Part shown: piece by piece, positions 54,630 through 62,797 of the stretch
How positions within the stretch are numbered: position 1 is the first letter of the stretch
How the letters are laid out: each line of letters starts with the position of its first letter
Assembly (NCBI RefSeq): GCF_051251125.1
Contig: NZ_JBPCZL010000001.1
Direction: 5' to 3' (one strand)
DNA: 64,000 nt
Source of the DNA: Carnimonas bestiolae
GTDB taxonomy: Bacteria > Pseudomonadota > Gammaproteobacteria > Pseudomonadales > Halomonadaceae
Translations under genes and position numbers: made by a program
Notes under the pieces: model-generated
Database searches by the model: none
Told to the model about the DNA's origin: nothing
What the model saw: only the letters and a program-made list of their open reading frames with translations

Positions 54630-54670
54630 GCGCCCCGTGCAATGAACATATCGTTGCACGGGGCGCTTTA
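54630..54670. terminator. Terminator between cnoX-like and patB genes
   Basis: GCGCCCCGTGCAA ... TTGCACGGGGCGC with a TTTATT tail on the + strand, between convergent genes. Confidence 0.85.
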
Positions 54671-54687
54671 TTGTTGCATCGCTAACC

Positions 54688-55848
54688 CTACGCGTGATGC
54701 GCTAGCAGCGTGTCCATTCTCTCAAGCGCCTCGTTAATCACTGCGGTCGGCGCGCCCAGATTAATGCGAACAAATCCCGGCCAGCCGAAATCAGCACCGT
54801 CCGAGAGCCCCACTCGCGCCTTACCGAGTATCGCCTGCTGAGGGTTATCGCCCAGCCCTGCCTCACGACAATCGAGCCACGATAGGAAGGTTGCCTGCTG
54901 AGGCACCCAGCTAACGCCCGGCCATCGTTCGATGTAACGACCCAGCAGCGCCATATTTTCACGAAATACCTCAATCATCGCCTCGCGCCACCCGTTACCC
55001 TCACGGTAGGCTGCTTCGGTGGCGATCAGGCCCAGCACGTTGTGAGACGGCATCAGCCCCTCGCAGCCATCACGAAACCGCTGGCGCAGGTGAGGATCTG
55101 AAATAACCGCACAGGCGGTTGTGAGCCCCGCGATATTGAACGTTTTGGTGGCGGCCCATAGCGTGATGGTGCGCTGCGCGATACGCGCATTAAGTGACGC
55201 TAACGGAATATGCCGACCGCCTTCTTCCACGATAAGGTCACAATGCAGTTCGTCAGAGCAGACCAGCAGATCATGGCGCTCAACAAAATCGGCCAGCCAC
55301 TCAAGCTCCTCGCGATCAAATACGCGCCCGGTGGGATTATGCGGATGGCACCACAACAGCATGCGGGTGCGCGGCGTCACGGTATCTTCAAATGCTTCGC
55401 GATCCAAATGCCAGCGCGGAACTTCCTCGGTAGGCGGCAGCATCGGCACCGTTAGCGTGTTGCGCCCGGTATGCTTACCCACGTCGAGAAACGGAGGATA
55501 GATGGGCGTTACGGTTAACAACTCGTCGCCGGGCGCTGTTAATGCCAGGCTAGCCACATGCAGCGCCGGCACCACGCCTGCCAGCCATTGCTGCCAGCTG
55601 GGCTCTATCGACCACTGGTAGTGATCACGACTCCAGTGGCAGAGTGAGTCCATCAGCGCCTTGGGCGGCGCGGTGTAGCCGAACAGTGGATGTTCACTGA
55701 CGCGCTCTTCGAGCGCCTTCGCAATGACCGGTGCTACCGCAAAATCGCTGTCCGCTACCCACAATGGCAGCACATCACTAGCGTAGCGCGTCCACTTTTT
55801 GGCAGGATGAAGCCGCCTATCCCAGCGCGAGGTAAAATCAAATCCCAT
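54688..55848 (-). CDS. PatB/MalY-family cystathionine beta-lyase (PLP aminotransferase fold)
   Basis: A 386-aa fold-type I PLP enzyme of the MalY/PatB group, C-S lyases acting on cystathionine or cysteine conjugates. It opens FDFTSRWDRRLHPAKKWTRY, then PLWVADSDFAVAP, LLWCHPHNPTGRVFDREELE, LVCSDELHCDLIVE (PLP-ring Asp), the Schiff-base Lys in LWAATKTFNIAGLTTACAVI, and FVRINLGAP. Exact substrate cannot be set; no maltose genes are near. ATG 55848. Confidence 0.92.
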   Translation of the reverse strand: MGFDFTSRWDRRLHPAKKWTRYASDVLPLWVADSDFAVAPVIAKALEERVSEHPLFGYTAPPKALMDSLCHWSRDHYQWSIEPSWQQWLAGVVPALHVASLALTAPGDELLTVTPIYPPFLDVGKHTGRNTLTVPMLPPTEEVPRWHLDREAFEDTVTPRTRMLLWCHPHNPTGRVFDREELEWLADFVERHDLLVCSDELHCDLIVEEGGRHIPLASLNARIAQRTITLWAATKTFNIAGLTTACAVISDPHLRQRFRDGCEGLMPSHNVLGLIATEAAYREGNGWREAMIEVFRENMALLGRYIERWPGVSWVPQQATFLSWLDCREAGLGDNPQQAILGKARVGLSDGADFGWPGFVRINLGAPTAVINEALERMDTLLAHHA

Positions 55849-55889
55849 GCTAATACCTTCAAACCAGTGAGTGATCAGTTGCCCAGACT

Positions 55890-56312
55890 ATGACCCACCT
55901 ATCCTTTTATGCCAAGGCGATGGCTGGCCTACCGCAGTTGGTCGCACGGCTGATCGATAATGCCGATGCGCCCATCGAGCGGCTCGCTATTATTCTTGGC
56001 GATACCGCTCGCATTGCCGGGCTGGGCGGTCCCGCCGATAACCCGACGCCGCTGGAAGTTGATCAGTGGCGACAGCACAAGCCGCCGCTGTGGATGGCGA
56101 AAACCGCGCTGTTCTTGCTGGTACAGATGCCAGGGCATCCGCTACCCGACAGCGACGAAGAACGCGCGGCATGGGCCTATACCTGGCTACGAATTCGCTC
56201 CCATGCCTCGCTGGATACGGCGCTGGCAGCGCTGCCGGAACCTGCTCGGTTCCCACTACGCCCCTATCTCGAAGATGCCTGGAGCGATATCCAAAGACAA
56301 CGCTTGCTGTGA
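55890..56312 (+). CDS. Protein of unknown function (140 aa)
   Basis: No family recognised. The protein is cytosolic-looking and mostly helical: MTHLSFYAKAMAGLPQLVAR, ILGDTARIAGLGGP, then WMAKTALFLLVQMPGHPLPD and AYTWLRIRSHASLDTALAAL. There is no signal peptide, no Cys, and no catalytic motif. The start overlaps no neighbour; 41 bp separate it from divergent patB and 48 bp from ybaK. Codon usage looks like its neighbours. It could belong to the same transcript as ybaK. Confidence 0.65.
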   Translation: MTHLSFYAKAMAGLPQLVARLIDNADAPIERLAIILGDTARIAGLGGPADNPTPLEVDQWRQHKPPLWMAKTALFLLVQMPGHPLPDSDEERAAWAYTWLRIRSHASLDTALAALPEPARFPLRPYLEDAWSDIQRQRLL

Positions 56313-56360
56313 CGGTCTGGTAATATAGTCACTGAAAAGATCGTAGAACCAGAGGCAACC

Positions 56361-56834
56361 ATGGCGCAGACCCCAGCCATCGCGCTGCTTGAAAAGCATC
56401 GTATTGCACACCGGATAATCGAATTCTCTTCTGCTCACCATGCCGGCGATTACGGACGCTCTGCAGCGGCTGAGCTAGGCCAGAGCGAACAGCAGGTGTT
56501 CAAGACCCTCATGGTAGAGCTGGATGGCAAACGGCTCGCCGTTGCTATGGTGCCAGTGGCTGGTCAGCTTGATTTGAAAGCAGTCGCGCAGGCGTTTGCG
56601 GCACGCAAGGCACGGATGGCAAATCCGCAGGATGCGCAGCGAGCCACCGGCTATGTAGTGGGAGGCATCAGCCCATTGGCCCAGAAGAAGCGCGCGCCGT
56701 CGCTTATTGATGCAAGCGCGCTGACATTCGATGAAATTTTCGTCAGCGGCGGTCGGCGCGGTCTTGAGATCGCCGTAGCCCCACAGGCACTGATCGATTT
56801 GCTCGATACCACGGTGGCAGCCATTAGCGGTTGA
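56361..56834 (+). CDS. ybaK: Cys-tRNA(Pro)/Cys-tRNA(Cys) deacylase YbaK
   Basis: Trans-editing enzyme hydrolysing mischarged Cys-tRNA(Pro). The 157-aa protein has the YbaK pattern: MAQTPAIALLEKHRIAHRII, VFKTLMVELDGKRLAVAMVP (catalytic Lys near residue 46), LAQKKRAPSLIDASAL and IFVSGGRRGLEIAVAP. ATG 56361 has AGAGG about 8 nt upstream. Confidence 0.95.
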   Translation: MAQTPAIALLEKHRIAHRIIEFSSAHHAGDYGRSAAAELGQSEQQVFKTLMVELDGKRLAVAMVPVAGQLDLKAVAQAFAARKARMANPQDAQRATGYVVGGISPLAQKKRAPSLIDASALTFDEIFVSGGRRGLEIAVAPQALIDLLDTTVAAISG

Positions 56835-56900
56835 ATGCGCGTGGCACCGATGGTTCACACAAGCTCTACTTCACCTTATCCAAGCGTTTCAGGACATTTC

Positions 56901-57425
56901 ATGCTTACCCGCGTCGACCTTCCTCCCAGCCCACAGCAGCTCGAGATCATTGCTGAGCAACTCGGGCGAAAACCCAAGGGCATTCAGGCCGTTACCGCCG
57001 TCGATAGTCACGGTACGCCGCTGGCCCTTCGCATGCATTCGCTGGTGGACAAGGCCCCCTTCCCGACGCTCTATTGGTTGTGCAGCGATCGCTTGAAAGT
57101 AGAGCTTTCCCACCTTGAGGCGGCAGGTGTGATCAAGGCGCTTGAAGCCCATTTGCTCGAAACTCCAGAGCTGATGGCGGCCTACCGTCGTAGCCACGAA
57201 GACTACGTGGCCGACCGTTGGCGCTTCATGACCGCTGATATCGAAGCCGATGTCAACGCCCTGGGATTTGACTCACTGCTCAAGGAGCGCGGCGTGGGCG
57301 GCATCAGCAACTGGCAGCAGGTCCGCTGCCTGCATACCCAGTACGCGCATCATCTCAGCACCCACAACGCGATCGGCGCATGGATCGACCAGCACTATCC
57401 TGAAGTAGCTGCCTCCATCGCCTGA
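56901..57425 (+). CDS. DUF501 family protein
   Basis: A 174-aa conserved protein of unknown function. It begins MLTRVDLPPSPQQLEIIAEQ and contains the family blocks LGRKPKGIQAVTAV, LRMHSLVDKAPFPTLYWLC, HLEAAGVIKALEAHL and the C-terminal GGISNWQQVRCLHTQYAHHL. The HxLVxxxPFPTxYWL and VKCLH-like (VRCLHTQYAHHL) stretches are the DUF501 signature. Start ATG 56901 (AGGA 6 nt upstream); a reading from 56835 is less likely. Between ybaK and a LOG gene. Confidence 0.88.
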   Translation: MLTRVDLPPSPQQLEIIAEQLGRKPKGIQAVTAVDSHGTPLALRMHSLVDKAPFPTLYWLCSDRLKVELSHLEAAGVIKALEAHLLETPELMAAYRRSHEDYVADRWRFMTADIEADVNALGFDSLLKERGVGGISNWQQVRCLHTQYAHHLSTHNAIGAWIDQHYPEVAASIA

Positions 57426-57487
57426 TAGACGCACTTACCGATACTTTCGCGGCAACGCCGCACGAAAAAGCAAAAAGGAATACGCTC

Positions 57488-58030
57488 ATGACCAGCGTTT
57501 GTGTATACATGGGTTCTCGTGACGGCGACTCTCCTCGGTGGGGTGAAGTTGCCGAGCAGGTGGGTCGACGCATTGCCGAGCGCGGCTGGCGACTGGTATA
57601 CGGTGGCGGCCATGTGGGCCTGATGGGGCGCTGTGCCGACGGTGCATTGGCTGCTGGCGGCGAGGTGATCGGCATTATCCCTGACAGTCTGCTACAGCTC
57701 GAAGTGGGCCACAGCGGCCTTACCGAACTGATCCGCGTGCCTGATATGCATGCCCGCAAGGCGCGCATGAGCGCCCTCTCCGATGGTTTTATCGCGCTGC
57801 CTGGCGGTATCGGCACCTTCGAGGAGCTGTTCGAAATCTGGACCTGGTCGTATCTCGAGCTACACAGTAAGCCGGTGGCAATGCTTAACAGTGACGGCTT
57901 CTACACACCGCTGCTCGAGTTTCTGGAAAACACCACACAGCATGGATTCATGAGTCGGAGCACCATGGACAGCCTGCACGTTGGCGATAACATTGATACG
58001 CTGCTTGATGCCATGTTTGGCGAGCAATAA
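57488..58030 (+). CDS. LOG family protein (TIGR00730; putative nucleoside monophosphate phosphoribohydrolase)
   Basis: A 180-aa Rossmann-fold protein of the LONELY GUY family, which in plants and some bacteria frees bases (cytokinins or purines/pyrimidines) from nucleoside monophosphates. The signature motifs are both present: YGGGHVGLMGRCADGAL and ALPGGIGTFEELFEIWTW, with MHARKARMSALSD between them. AAAAGGA precedes ATG 57488. The natural substrate in this organism is unknown. Confidence 0.93.
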   Translation: MTSVCVYMGSRDGDSPRWGEVAEQVGRRIAERGWRLVYGGGHVGLMGRCADGALAAGGEVIGIIPDSLLQLEVGHSGLTELIRVPDMHARKARMSALSDGFIALPGGIGTFEELFEIWTWSYLELHSKPVAMLNSDGFYTPLLEFLENTTQHGFMSRSTMDSLHVGDNIDTLLDAMFGEQ

Positions 58031-58235
58031 GCCCGACTATTTTTGCCACGCCACCTGCTCGCCAAGGCAGCGATTGCTGGCTGCTGGTCCGTTCATGCTG
58101 CAAGCAATAGCGGCACCAGAGCTCAGACAAGCTGTCTATGTCTGGCGTTACGCCAACTCGTCCCAATGAAGCTATTGTGACGGGTTGGCCCTACTCCTCT
58201 TCCAACGTACTTTCCCGTGCACACAAGGAGCGATC

Positions 58236-59273
58236 ATGACGTTTTCTTCCCTGGGCGATACCGGTATTCAAGTGAGCCGCCTGTGCCTTGGCACCATGAC
58301 CTTCGGTGAGCAGAACACCGAACAGGAAGCGCATCAGCAGCTGGATCGGGCAGTAGAAGCCGGTATCAATTTCATTGATGCTGCGGAAATGTATCCAGTG
58401 CCTCCGAAAGCAGAAACTCAGGGGCTCACTGAGCGCTACATCGGCAGTTGGCTGAAGGCGCGCGGCAATCGCAGTGACCTTGTGGTAGCCAGCAAGGTAG
58501 CCGGCCCTAATCGTGATATGACGCATCTACGCGGCGGCCCGCGCCTTAACAAGGCACAGATTACTCAAGCGCTGGACGCCAGCCTGCAACGTCTTGGCAC
58601 CGATTATCTTGATCTTTACCAGCTGCATTGGCCCGAACGTTCGGCCAACTTCTTCGGCAAACTTGGGTTCACGCCTGATCAGGACGAAGAAGCCATCTCG
58701 CTGCACGAGACGCTGGAGGCGCTCAAGACATTGGTGGATGCGGGCAAGATTCGCGCCATCGGCCTGTCGAACGAAACTGCCTGGGGCACCATGAAATGCC
58801 TGGAACTGGCCAAAGAGCACGGTCTACCGCGCGTTGCCAGCGTGCAAAACCCTTATAACCTGCTCAATCGCAGCTACGAAGTAGGCTTGGCAGAAGTTAG
58901 CTATCGCGAGAATGTGGGACTTCTGGCTTATTCACCGCTGGCATTCGGGGTGTTGAGCGGCAAGTATCTCGATGGCAAGCGTCCGGAGGGCGCGCGCTTG
59001 ACGCTGTTCGAACGCTTCCAGCGCTATGCCTCGCCACTGGCCGCTGAAGCCGCTGCGGCTTATGTAGGCGTCGCCCGAGAGCATGGGCTCGATCCGGCGC
59101 AAATGGCGCTCGCCTATGTGAATACGCGCCCGTTCCTGACCAGTAATATCATCGGAGCAACCACGCTCGAGCAGCTCGACAGCAATATCGCCAGTGAGTC
59201 ACTAGAGCTCTCTGATGAGGTTATCGACGCTATCGAGAATATCCATCGTCGCTTCCCTAACCCTTGCCCCTGA
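58236..59273 (+). CDS. tas: Aldo/keto reductase, Tas-like
   Basis: A 345-aa NADP(H)-dependent reductase. The catalytic tetrad is seen as Asp in INFIDAAEMYPV with the Tyr four residues on, Lys in LVVASKVAGPN and His in LYQLHWPERSANFFG. The latter phrase and LCLGTMTFGEQNTEQEAHQQ match Tas of E. coli, found as a suppressor of tyrosine auxotrophy. ATG 58236 has AAGGAG 5 nt upstream. Physiological substrate unknown. Confidence 0.9.
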   Translation: MTFSSLGDTGIQVSRLCLGTMTFGEQNTEQEAHQQLDRAVEAGINFIDAAEMYPVPPKAETQGLTERYIGSWLKARGNRSDLVVASKVAGPNRDMTHLRGGPRLNKAQITQALDASLQRLGTDYLDLYQLHWPERSANFFGKLGFTPDQDEEAISLHETLEALKTLVDAGKIRAIGLSNETAWGTMKCLELAKEHGLPRVASVQNPYNLLNRSYEVGLAEVSYRENVGLLAYSPLAFGVLSGKYLDGKRPEGARLTLFERFQRYASPLAAEAAAAYVGVAREHGLDPAQMALAYVNTRPFLTSNIIGATTLEQLDSNIASESLELSDEVIDAIENIHRRFPNPCP

Positions 59274-59369
59274 GTGTGAGAAACTATTTCACTTCCATTT
59301 CATGCTCCCTTAATGGGAGCGTGAGCGACTAGTGGTAATCTTTCATCTTCACGCTGATAGGACATGCGT

Positions 59370-60155
59370 ATGCTAAGCGTTATTTCGCCTGCAAAATCGC
59401 TGGATTTCGATAGTTCATCGCCGTTCGATACTCATACTCAGCCAGATTATCTGGAGTCGAGCAAAACGCTGATTGAACACCTGCGCAAGCTCACGCCAGC
59501 ACAGCTATCGAAGCTGATGGGCATCAGCGACAAGCTGGCTCAGTTGAACACGGCTCGCTACGCTGAATGGCATACGCCGTTCAAGCTGGATGACACACAA
59601 AACCCAGCCAAGCAGGCGATCTTCGCTTTTCAGGGCGATGTATACACAGGGTTTGACGCAACGTCGCAATCGCAGCAAGTGATAGAGCGTGGTCAGGATC
59701 AATTGCGCATACTGTCGGGGCTTTATGGCTTGCTCAGGCCGCTTGATCTTATCCAGCCCTATCGTCTGGAAATGGGTATCAAGCTATCCAATCCTGCGGG
59801 CAATACGCTGTATGATTTCTGGCGTGAACGCTTGACCGACGATCTAAGAAAGGCAATCGACGCCAGCGGTAGCCAGGTATTAATCAACCTTGCGTCGAAT
59901 GAATACTTCAAGGTAATTGATCGCAAGCGCCTGGATAGACGTATCATCTCGCCTGTTTTCAAGGATGAGAAGAACGGCAAACTCAAGATCATCAGCTTCT
60001 ACGCCAAAAAAGCGCGGGGACTGATGGCCGCCTGGATTCTCAACAATAACGTGGATGATCCAGAGCAACTGAAACACTTTGATGGCGCTGGTTATGCATT
60101 CAATGCGGCGCTATCTACCGAGAACGAGTGGGTCTTTACGCGCGGCGAGCAATAA
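59370..60155 (+). CDS. yaaA: Peroxide stress protein YaaA
   Basis: Member of the DUF328/UPF0246 family; in E. coli it is OxyR-induced and lowers intracellular free iron and DNA damage under peroxide. The 261-aa protein starts MLSVISPAKSLDF and contains SGLYGLLRPLDLIQPYRLEM, NLASNEYFKVI and FYAKKARGLMAAWIL. I choose ATG 59370 because AGGA is 7 nt upstream; ATG 59364 is too close to it. Confidence 0.95.
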   Translation: MLSVISPAKSLDFDSSSPFDTHTQPDYLESSKTLIEHLRKLTPAQLSKLMGISDKLAQLNTARYAEWHTPFKLDDTQNPAKQAIFAFQGDVYTGFDATSQSQQVIERGQDQLRILSGLYGLLRPLDLIQPYRLEMGIKLSNPAGNTLYDFWRERLTDDLRKAIDASGSQVLINLASNEYFKVIDRKRLDRRIISPVFKDEKNGKLKIISFYAKKARGLMAAWILNNNVDDPEQLKHFDGAGYAFNAALSTENEWVFTRGEQ

Positions 60156-60210
60156 GCTCTCGCGATATAGACTCCTTATATGGCGTGAATTAACCAGGAG
60201 TTGCCAAATA

Positions 60211-61026
60211 ATGCGACAGCTGATTATTACCCTGCTGGTCGGGTTTATGACGTTTGGAATCGCGGTAGATAACGCCGACGCGCGGCGTTTTGGGGGCGGT
60301 GCCAGCATGGGCCATTACTCGCGTTCCAGTAGCGCCACCAGTGGCCAGAAGGCATCCACGCCTCGCCAAGCGCCGGCGTCGCGTCCGGCAGCGGCAGGAA
60401 ATCGCTTCATGGGTCCGATGGCGGGACTGCTTGCTGGCGGTCTGATTGGGGCGCTGTTCTTCGGTGGCGCGTTCAATGGTCTGCGTTTCGCTGACATTCT
60501 GTTGATCGCGCTGGTGATCTTCGGCATCTATCTGTTCATGCGCTCACGCCGACATGCCTATGCCAATCAGCAGCAGGGAAACCAACAGTACCAGCAGCAG
60601 CAAAGCCAGCAGCACGCCCAGCAGTTCAATACGGCTCAGAGCGGCGGTGGCAGCTATGGTACAACGCCTGAGTGGTTCAACCGTGAGCGCTTCCTGGAAG
60701 ATGCCAAGGCGCACTTCGAGACGCTACAGAAAGCGTGGGACGACAATAGCCTGTCCGACATCCAGGACTATGTAACACCGGAGCTTTATAACCTGCTACG
60801 CCAGGAGCGCGCCAAGCAGCCGGATGACAACAGCACTGAGGTGATCAAGCTCTTCGCAGAGCTGGGCGATATTCAGCAGTTTGATCAAAAAGCTGAAGCT
60901 TCCGTACTGTTCCACGGCGTTATCAAAGAGAACGGCGAGCAGAACGAATTCAGCGAAGTGTGGCATTTGGTCCGCGATGTGCGTGATCAGGCTCCTTGGT
61001 ATATTCAGGGCATCGAGCAGCGCTAA
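60211..61026 (+). CDS. Tim44-like domain membrane protein
   Basis: A 271-aa protein. It has an N-terminal signal/TM segment (MRQLIITLLVGFMTFGIAVD), a Gly/Ser/Ala/Pro-rich linker with RRFGGGASMGHYS, one or two membrane segments at about residues 68-112 (GPMAGLLAGGLIGALFFGG; FADILLIALVIFGIYLFM), a Gln-rich tract (about 120-145), and a C-terminal Tim44 domain (about 160-271; RERFLEDAKAHFETLQKAWD; WYIQGIEQR). Bacterial members with this layout are uncharacterised. CAGGAG lies 10 nt before ATG 60211. Confidence 0.88.
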   Translation: MRQLIITLLVGFMTFGIAVDNADARRFGGGASMGHYSRSSSATSGQKASTPRQAPASRPAAAGNRFMGPMAGLLAGGLIGALFFGGAFNGLRFADILLIALVIFGIYLFMRSRRHAYANQQQGNQQYQQQQSQQHAQQFNTAQSGGGSYGTTPEWFNRERFLEDAKAHFETLQKAWDDNSLSDIQDYVTPELYNLLRQERAKQPDDNSTEVIKLFAELGDIQQFDQKAEASVLFHGVIKENGEQNEFSEVWHLVRDVRDQAPWYIQGIEQR

Positions 61027-61055
61027 CGCCGCTACTCAGTCTCGTGCTCGCAATC

Positions 61056-61081
61056 ACCCCGCCTTCACGGCGGGGTTTTTT
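61056..61081 (+). terminator. Terminator after the Tim44-domain gene
   Basis: ACCCCGCC-TTCAC-GGCGGGGT with T6. Confidence 0.88.
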
Positions 61082-61180
61082 ATTGCTCAGAACAAACCAG
61101 TCGGCCGCCGCTACGCCGCCAAGCAACGTCCATATCCTCGGTGGCAATCAGCTAGCTAACCGAAGCATTACCGTCTCGCA

Positions 61181-61219
61181 AAAGAAAACCCCCAATACAA
61201 CGGTGAGTTGTATTGGGGG
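61181..61219 (-). terminator. Terminator of the first repeat lipoprotein gene
   Basis: CCCCCAATACAA-(7)-TTGTATTGGGGG, a perfect 12-bp stem, followed on the minus strand by TTTTCTTTT, 82 bp past the stop. Confidence 0.85.
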
Positions 61220-61300
61220 CGGTGGCTTTACCGATCAATCGAATATTGATCTCGAAGCACCTTCCATGGTGCCCTACCACGCTACGCGGTCAAGGATCGA

Positions 61301-61786
61301 TTAGTTATCGCCGTTGATCGCCTGAGATGCTTTGTCTTTAGCATCGCTAGCGGCGCTTTTTGCTTTGTTCCAAGCGTCAGATGCCTTTTCTTTAGCGCTA
61401 TCGCCAGCATCGGAGCTGTCAGCTGCATCGTCGCTAGCGTCGTCGGCGGCATCAGAAGCGCTGTCGCTCGCGTCGTCAGCAGCGTCAGAAGCATTGTCAC
61501 TAGCGTCGTCAGCAGCGTCAGAGGCATTGTCGGTCGCATCGCCAGCAGCGTCAGACGCTTTGTCTGCAGCGTTGTGTGCGGCATCAGAAGCGTTATCGGC
61601 AGCATTACCCGCTGCGTCAGACGCGTCGCTTGCTGCGCTAGAGGCGCTATCAGCAGCACTGTTAGCTGCGTCGGTTGCGCTGTCGGCGGCGTTCGATGCC
61701 TGATCGCTCGGGGAGCCGTTGTCGCAGCCCGCCAGAGTTGTCATTACAAAAACGCTTGCAGCCATCATTCCCAGCAGCTTTTTCAT
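61301..61786 (-). CDS. Ala/Ser/Asp-rich lipoprotein with 11-residue repeats (paralogue 1)
   Basis: A 161-aa precursor with lipoprotein signal peptide MKKLLGMMAASVFVMT and lipobox LAGC (Cys20), so the mature protein is lipid-anchored. The rest is low complexity: Ala, Asp and Ser with some Lys and Asn. The core consists of units like NASDAADDASD in register every 11 residues, predicted as one long amphipathic or Ala-striped helix. It is very acidic in the middle and Lys-bearing near the C-terminus. No family recognised; it resembles group-3 LEA proteins in repeat length and composition. AAGGGAG is 7 nt before ATG 61786. Paralogue of the gene at 62085. Confidence 0.85.
   Translation of the reverse strand: MKKLLGMMAASVFVMTTLAGCDNGSPSDQASNAADSATDAANSAADSASSAASDASDAAGNAADNASDAAHNAADKASDAAGDATDNASDAADDASDNASDAADDASDSASDAADDASDDAADSSDAGDSAKEKASDAWNKAKSAASDAKDKASQAINGDN
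61442..61573 (-). repeat. Four 33-bp tandem repeats in lipoprotein paralogue 1
   Basis: Units at 61442-61474, 61475-61507, 61508-61540 and 61541-61573 share the GTCAGCAGCGTCAGA core. Each encodes 11 residues in frame; divergence is mostly at unit ends. Confidence 0.85.
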
Positions 61787-62011
61787 TACAATACTCCCTT
61801 AAGACAGAAAAGGTGCGTCACTCATTACTAACGTGTCCACCCATATTAGCAAAGGGCGAAGCGGCGTGAGTAAACTAACGTAACGAATGTAGTGTAGTCT
61901 GTCACTTATTGAGAAACCAACTCCGAACGGCAATTCTCAACGCTAGCGCAACGCGTGTCGAGATCGACTTTTAGGTGAATAGGTGTGCTCCATCCAACCT
62001 CCCCCGCAATG
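61787..62011. other. Gap between the two repeat lipoprotein genes
   Basis: Leader and presumed promoter of paralogue 1, without a clear -35/-10 pair that I can choose. No ORF of note. Confidence 0.4.
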
Positions 62012-62045
62012 AAAAAAGCCCGACACTGAAAAGTGCCGGGCTTTT
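62012..62045 (-). terminator. Terminator of the second repeat lipoprotein gene
   Basis: AAAAGCCCGGCACT-TTTC-AGTGTCGGGCTTTT on the minus strand with one G-A mismatch and a T6 run, 40 bp past the stop. It separates the two paralogues into different transcripts. Confidence 0.85.
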
Positions 62046-62084
62046 GATCGATGCTGCTGAGTCAGCAGCAATCAGACCTTGTGA

Positions 62085-62708
62085 TTACTCACCGTTGTGA
62101 AGTGTATCGTGAGATACCTTGTCGGTGGCTTCACGAGCGCTGTCGCGAGCGTGCGATACAGCATTGGATGCTTTTTCTTTAGCGCTGTTAATAGCAGAAG
62201 AGGCCTTGTCGCTAGCGTTGCTAGAGTCAGATGCTTTGTCAGCTTCGCTGGTAGCGTCAGAGGCGTGGTCTTTAGCACTGTCAGCAGCGTCGGAAGCCTT
62301 GTCGCTAGCGCTGTCAGCAGCGTCAGAAGCCTCGTCGCTAGCACTGTCAGCAGCGTCAGAAGCTTTGTCGCTAGCGCTGTCAGCAGCATCAGAAGCCTTG
62401 TCGCTAGCGCTGTCAGCAGCGTCAGAAGCCTTGTCGCTAGCACTGTCAGCAGCGTCAGAAGCGCTATCAGCGGCGTCAGAAGCCTTGTCGCTGGCACCGT
62501 CAGCAGCATCGGAAGCTTTGTCACCAGCTTTGCCAGTGAGGTCAGAAATCTTTTCTTTCGCGCTATCGGCAGCGTTAGAAACCTTGTCGGCAGCGTTGCC
62601 TACCGCGTCGGAAGCATTTTTAGCTGCGTCAGAAGATCCGTTGTCACAGCCAGTCAGTGCAGTAATCACCAGAGCACTGGCAGCCATCATTCCCAAGATT
62701 TTTTTCAT
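62085..62708 (-). CDS. Ala/Ser/Asp-rich lipoprotein with 11-residue repeats (paralogue 2)
   Basis: A 207-aa precursor; signal peptide MKKILGMMAASALVIT with lipobox LTGC (Cys20), nearly the same N-terminus as paralogue 1. The mature part has about eleven units of the form KASDAADSASD, in strict 11-residue register, which gives a helix with Ala on one face and Asp/Ser/Lys on the others. The C-terminus becomes more basic with His and Arg (NAVSHARDSAREATDKVSHD). No enzymatic motif. Such 11-mers recall group-3 LEA and other desiccation or osmotic-stress proteins; that function is inference. A promoter with an inverted repeat over its -35 lies 60-100 bp upstream. Confidence 0.85.
   Translation of the reverse strand: MKKILGMMAASALVITALTGCDNGSSDAAKNASDAVGNAADKVSNAADSAKEKISDLTGKAGDKASDAADGASDKASDAADSASDAADSASDKASDAADSASDKASDAADSASDKASDAADSASDEASDAADSASDKASDAADSAKDHASDATSEADKASDSSNASDKASSAINSAKEKASNAVSHARDSAREATDKVSHDTLHNGE
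62283..62534 (-). repeat. 33-bp tandem repeats in lipoprotein paralogue 2
   Basis: Five consecutive 33-bp units from 62283 to 62447, a 21-bp partial unit (62448-62468), then two further diverged units to 62534. The consensus on the + strand starts AGCAGCGTCAGAAGCCTTGT. Adjacent units differ at only one to four bases, which suggests recent expansion by slippage or recombination. Confidence 0.9.
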
Positions 62709-62767
62709 GTCGAGACTCTCTTCTGTACGAATTCAATATCACATGAGTCATCCATGTGAGCGTTCTC

Positions 62768-62797
62768 TATATAGTAATAAACTGACCAAAAGTGCAA
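62768..62797 (-). promoter_or_regulatory. Promoter of lipoprotein paralogue 2
   Basis: On the minus strand TTGCAC (62792-62797), 18-bp spacer, TATATA (62768-62773), 60 bp before the ATG. Confidence 0.45.

Noticed and set aside
62283..62534. Regular 33-bp repeats that look like a CRISPR array
   Set aside because: The repeats abut without spacers, are in frame within a lipoprotein gene, and no cas genes are present.
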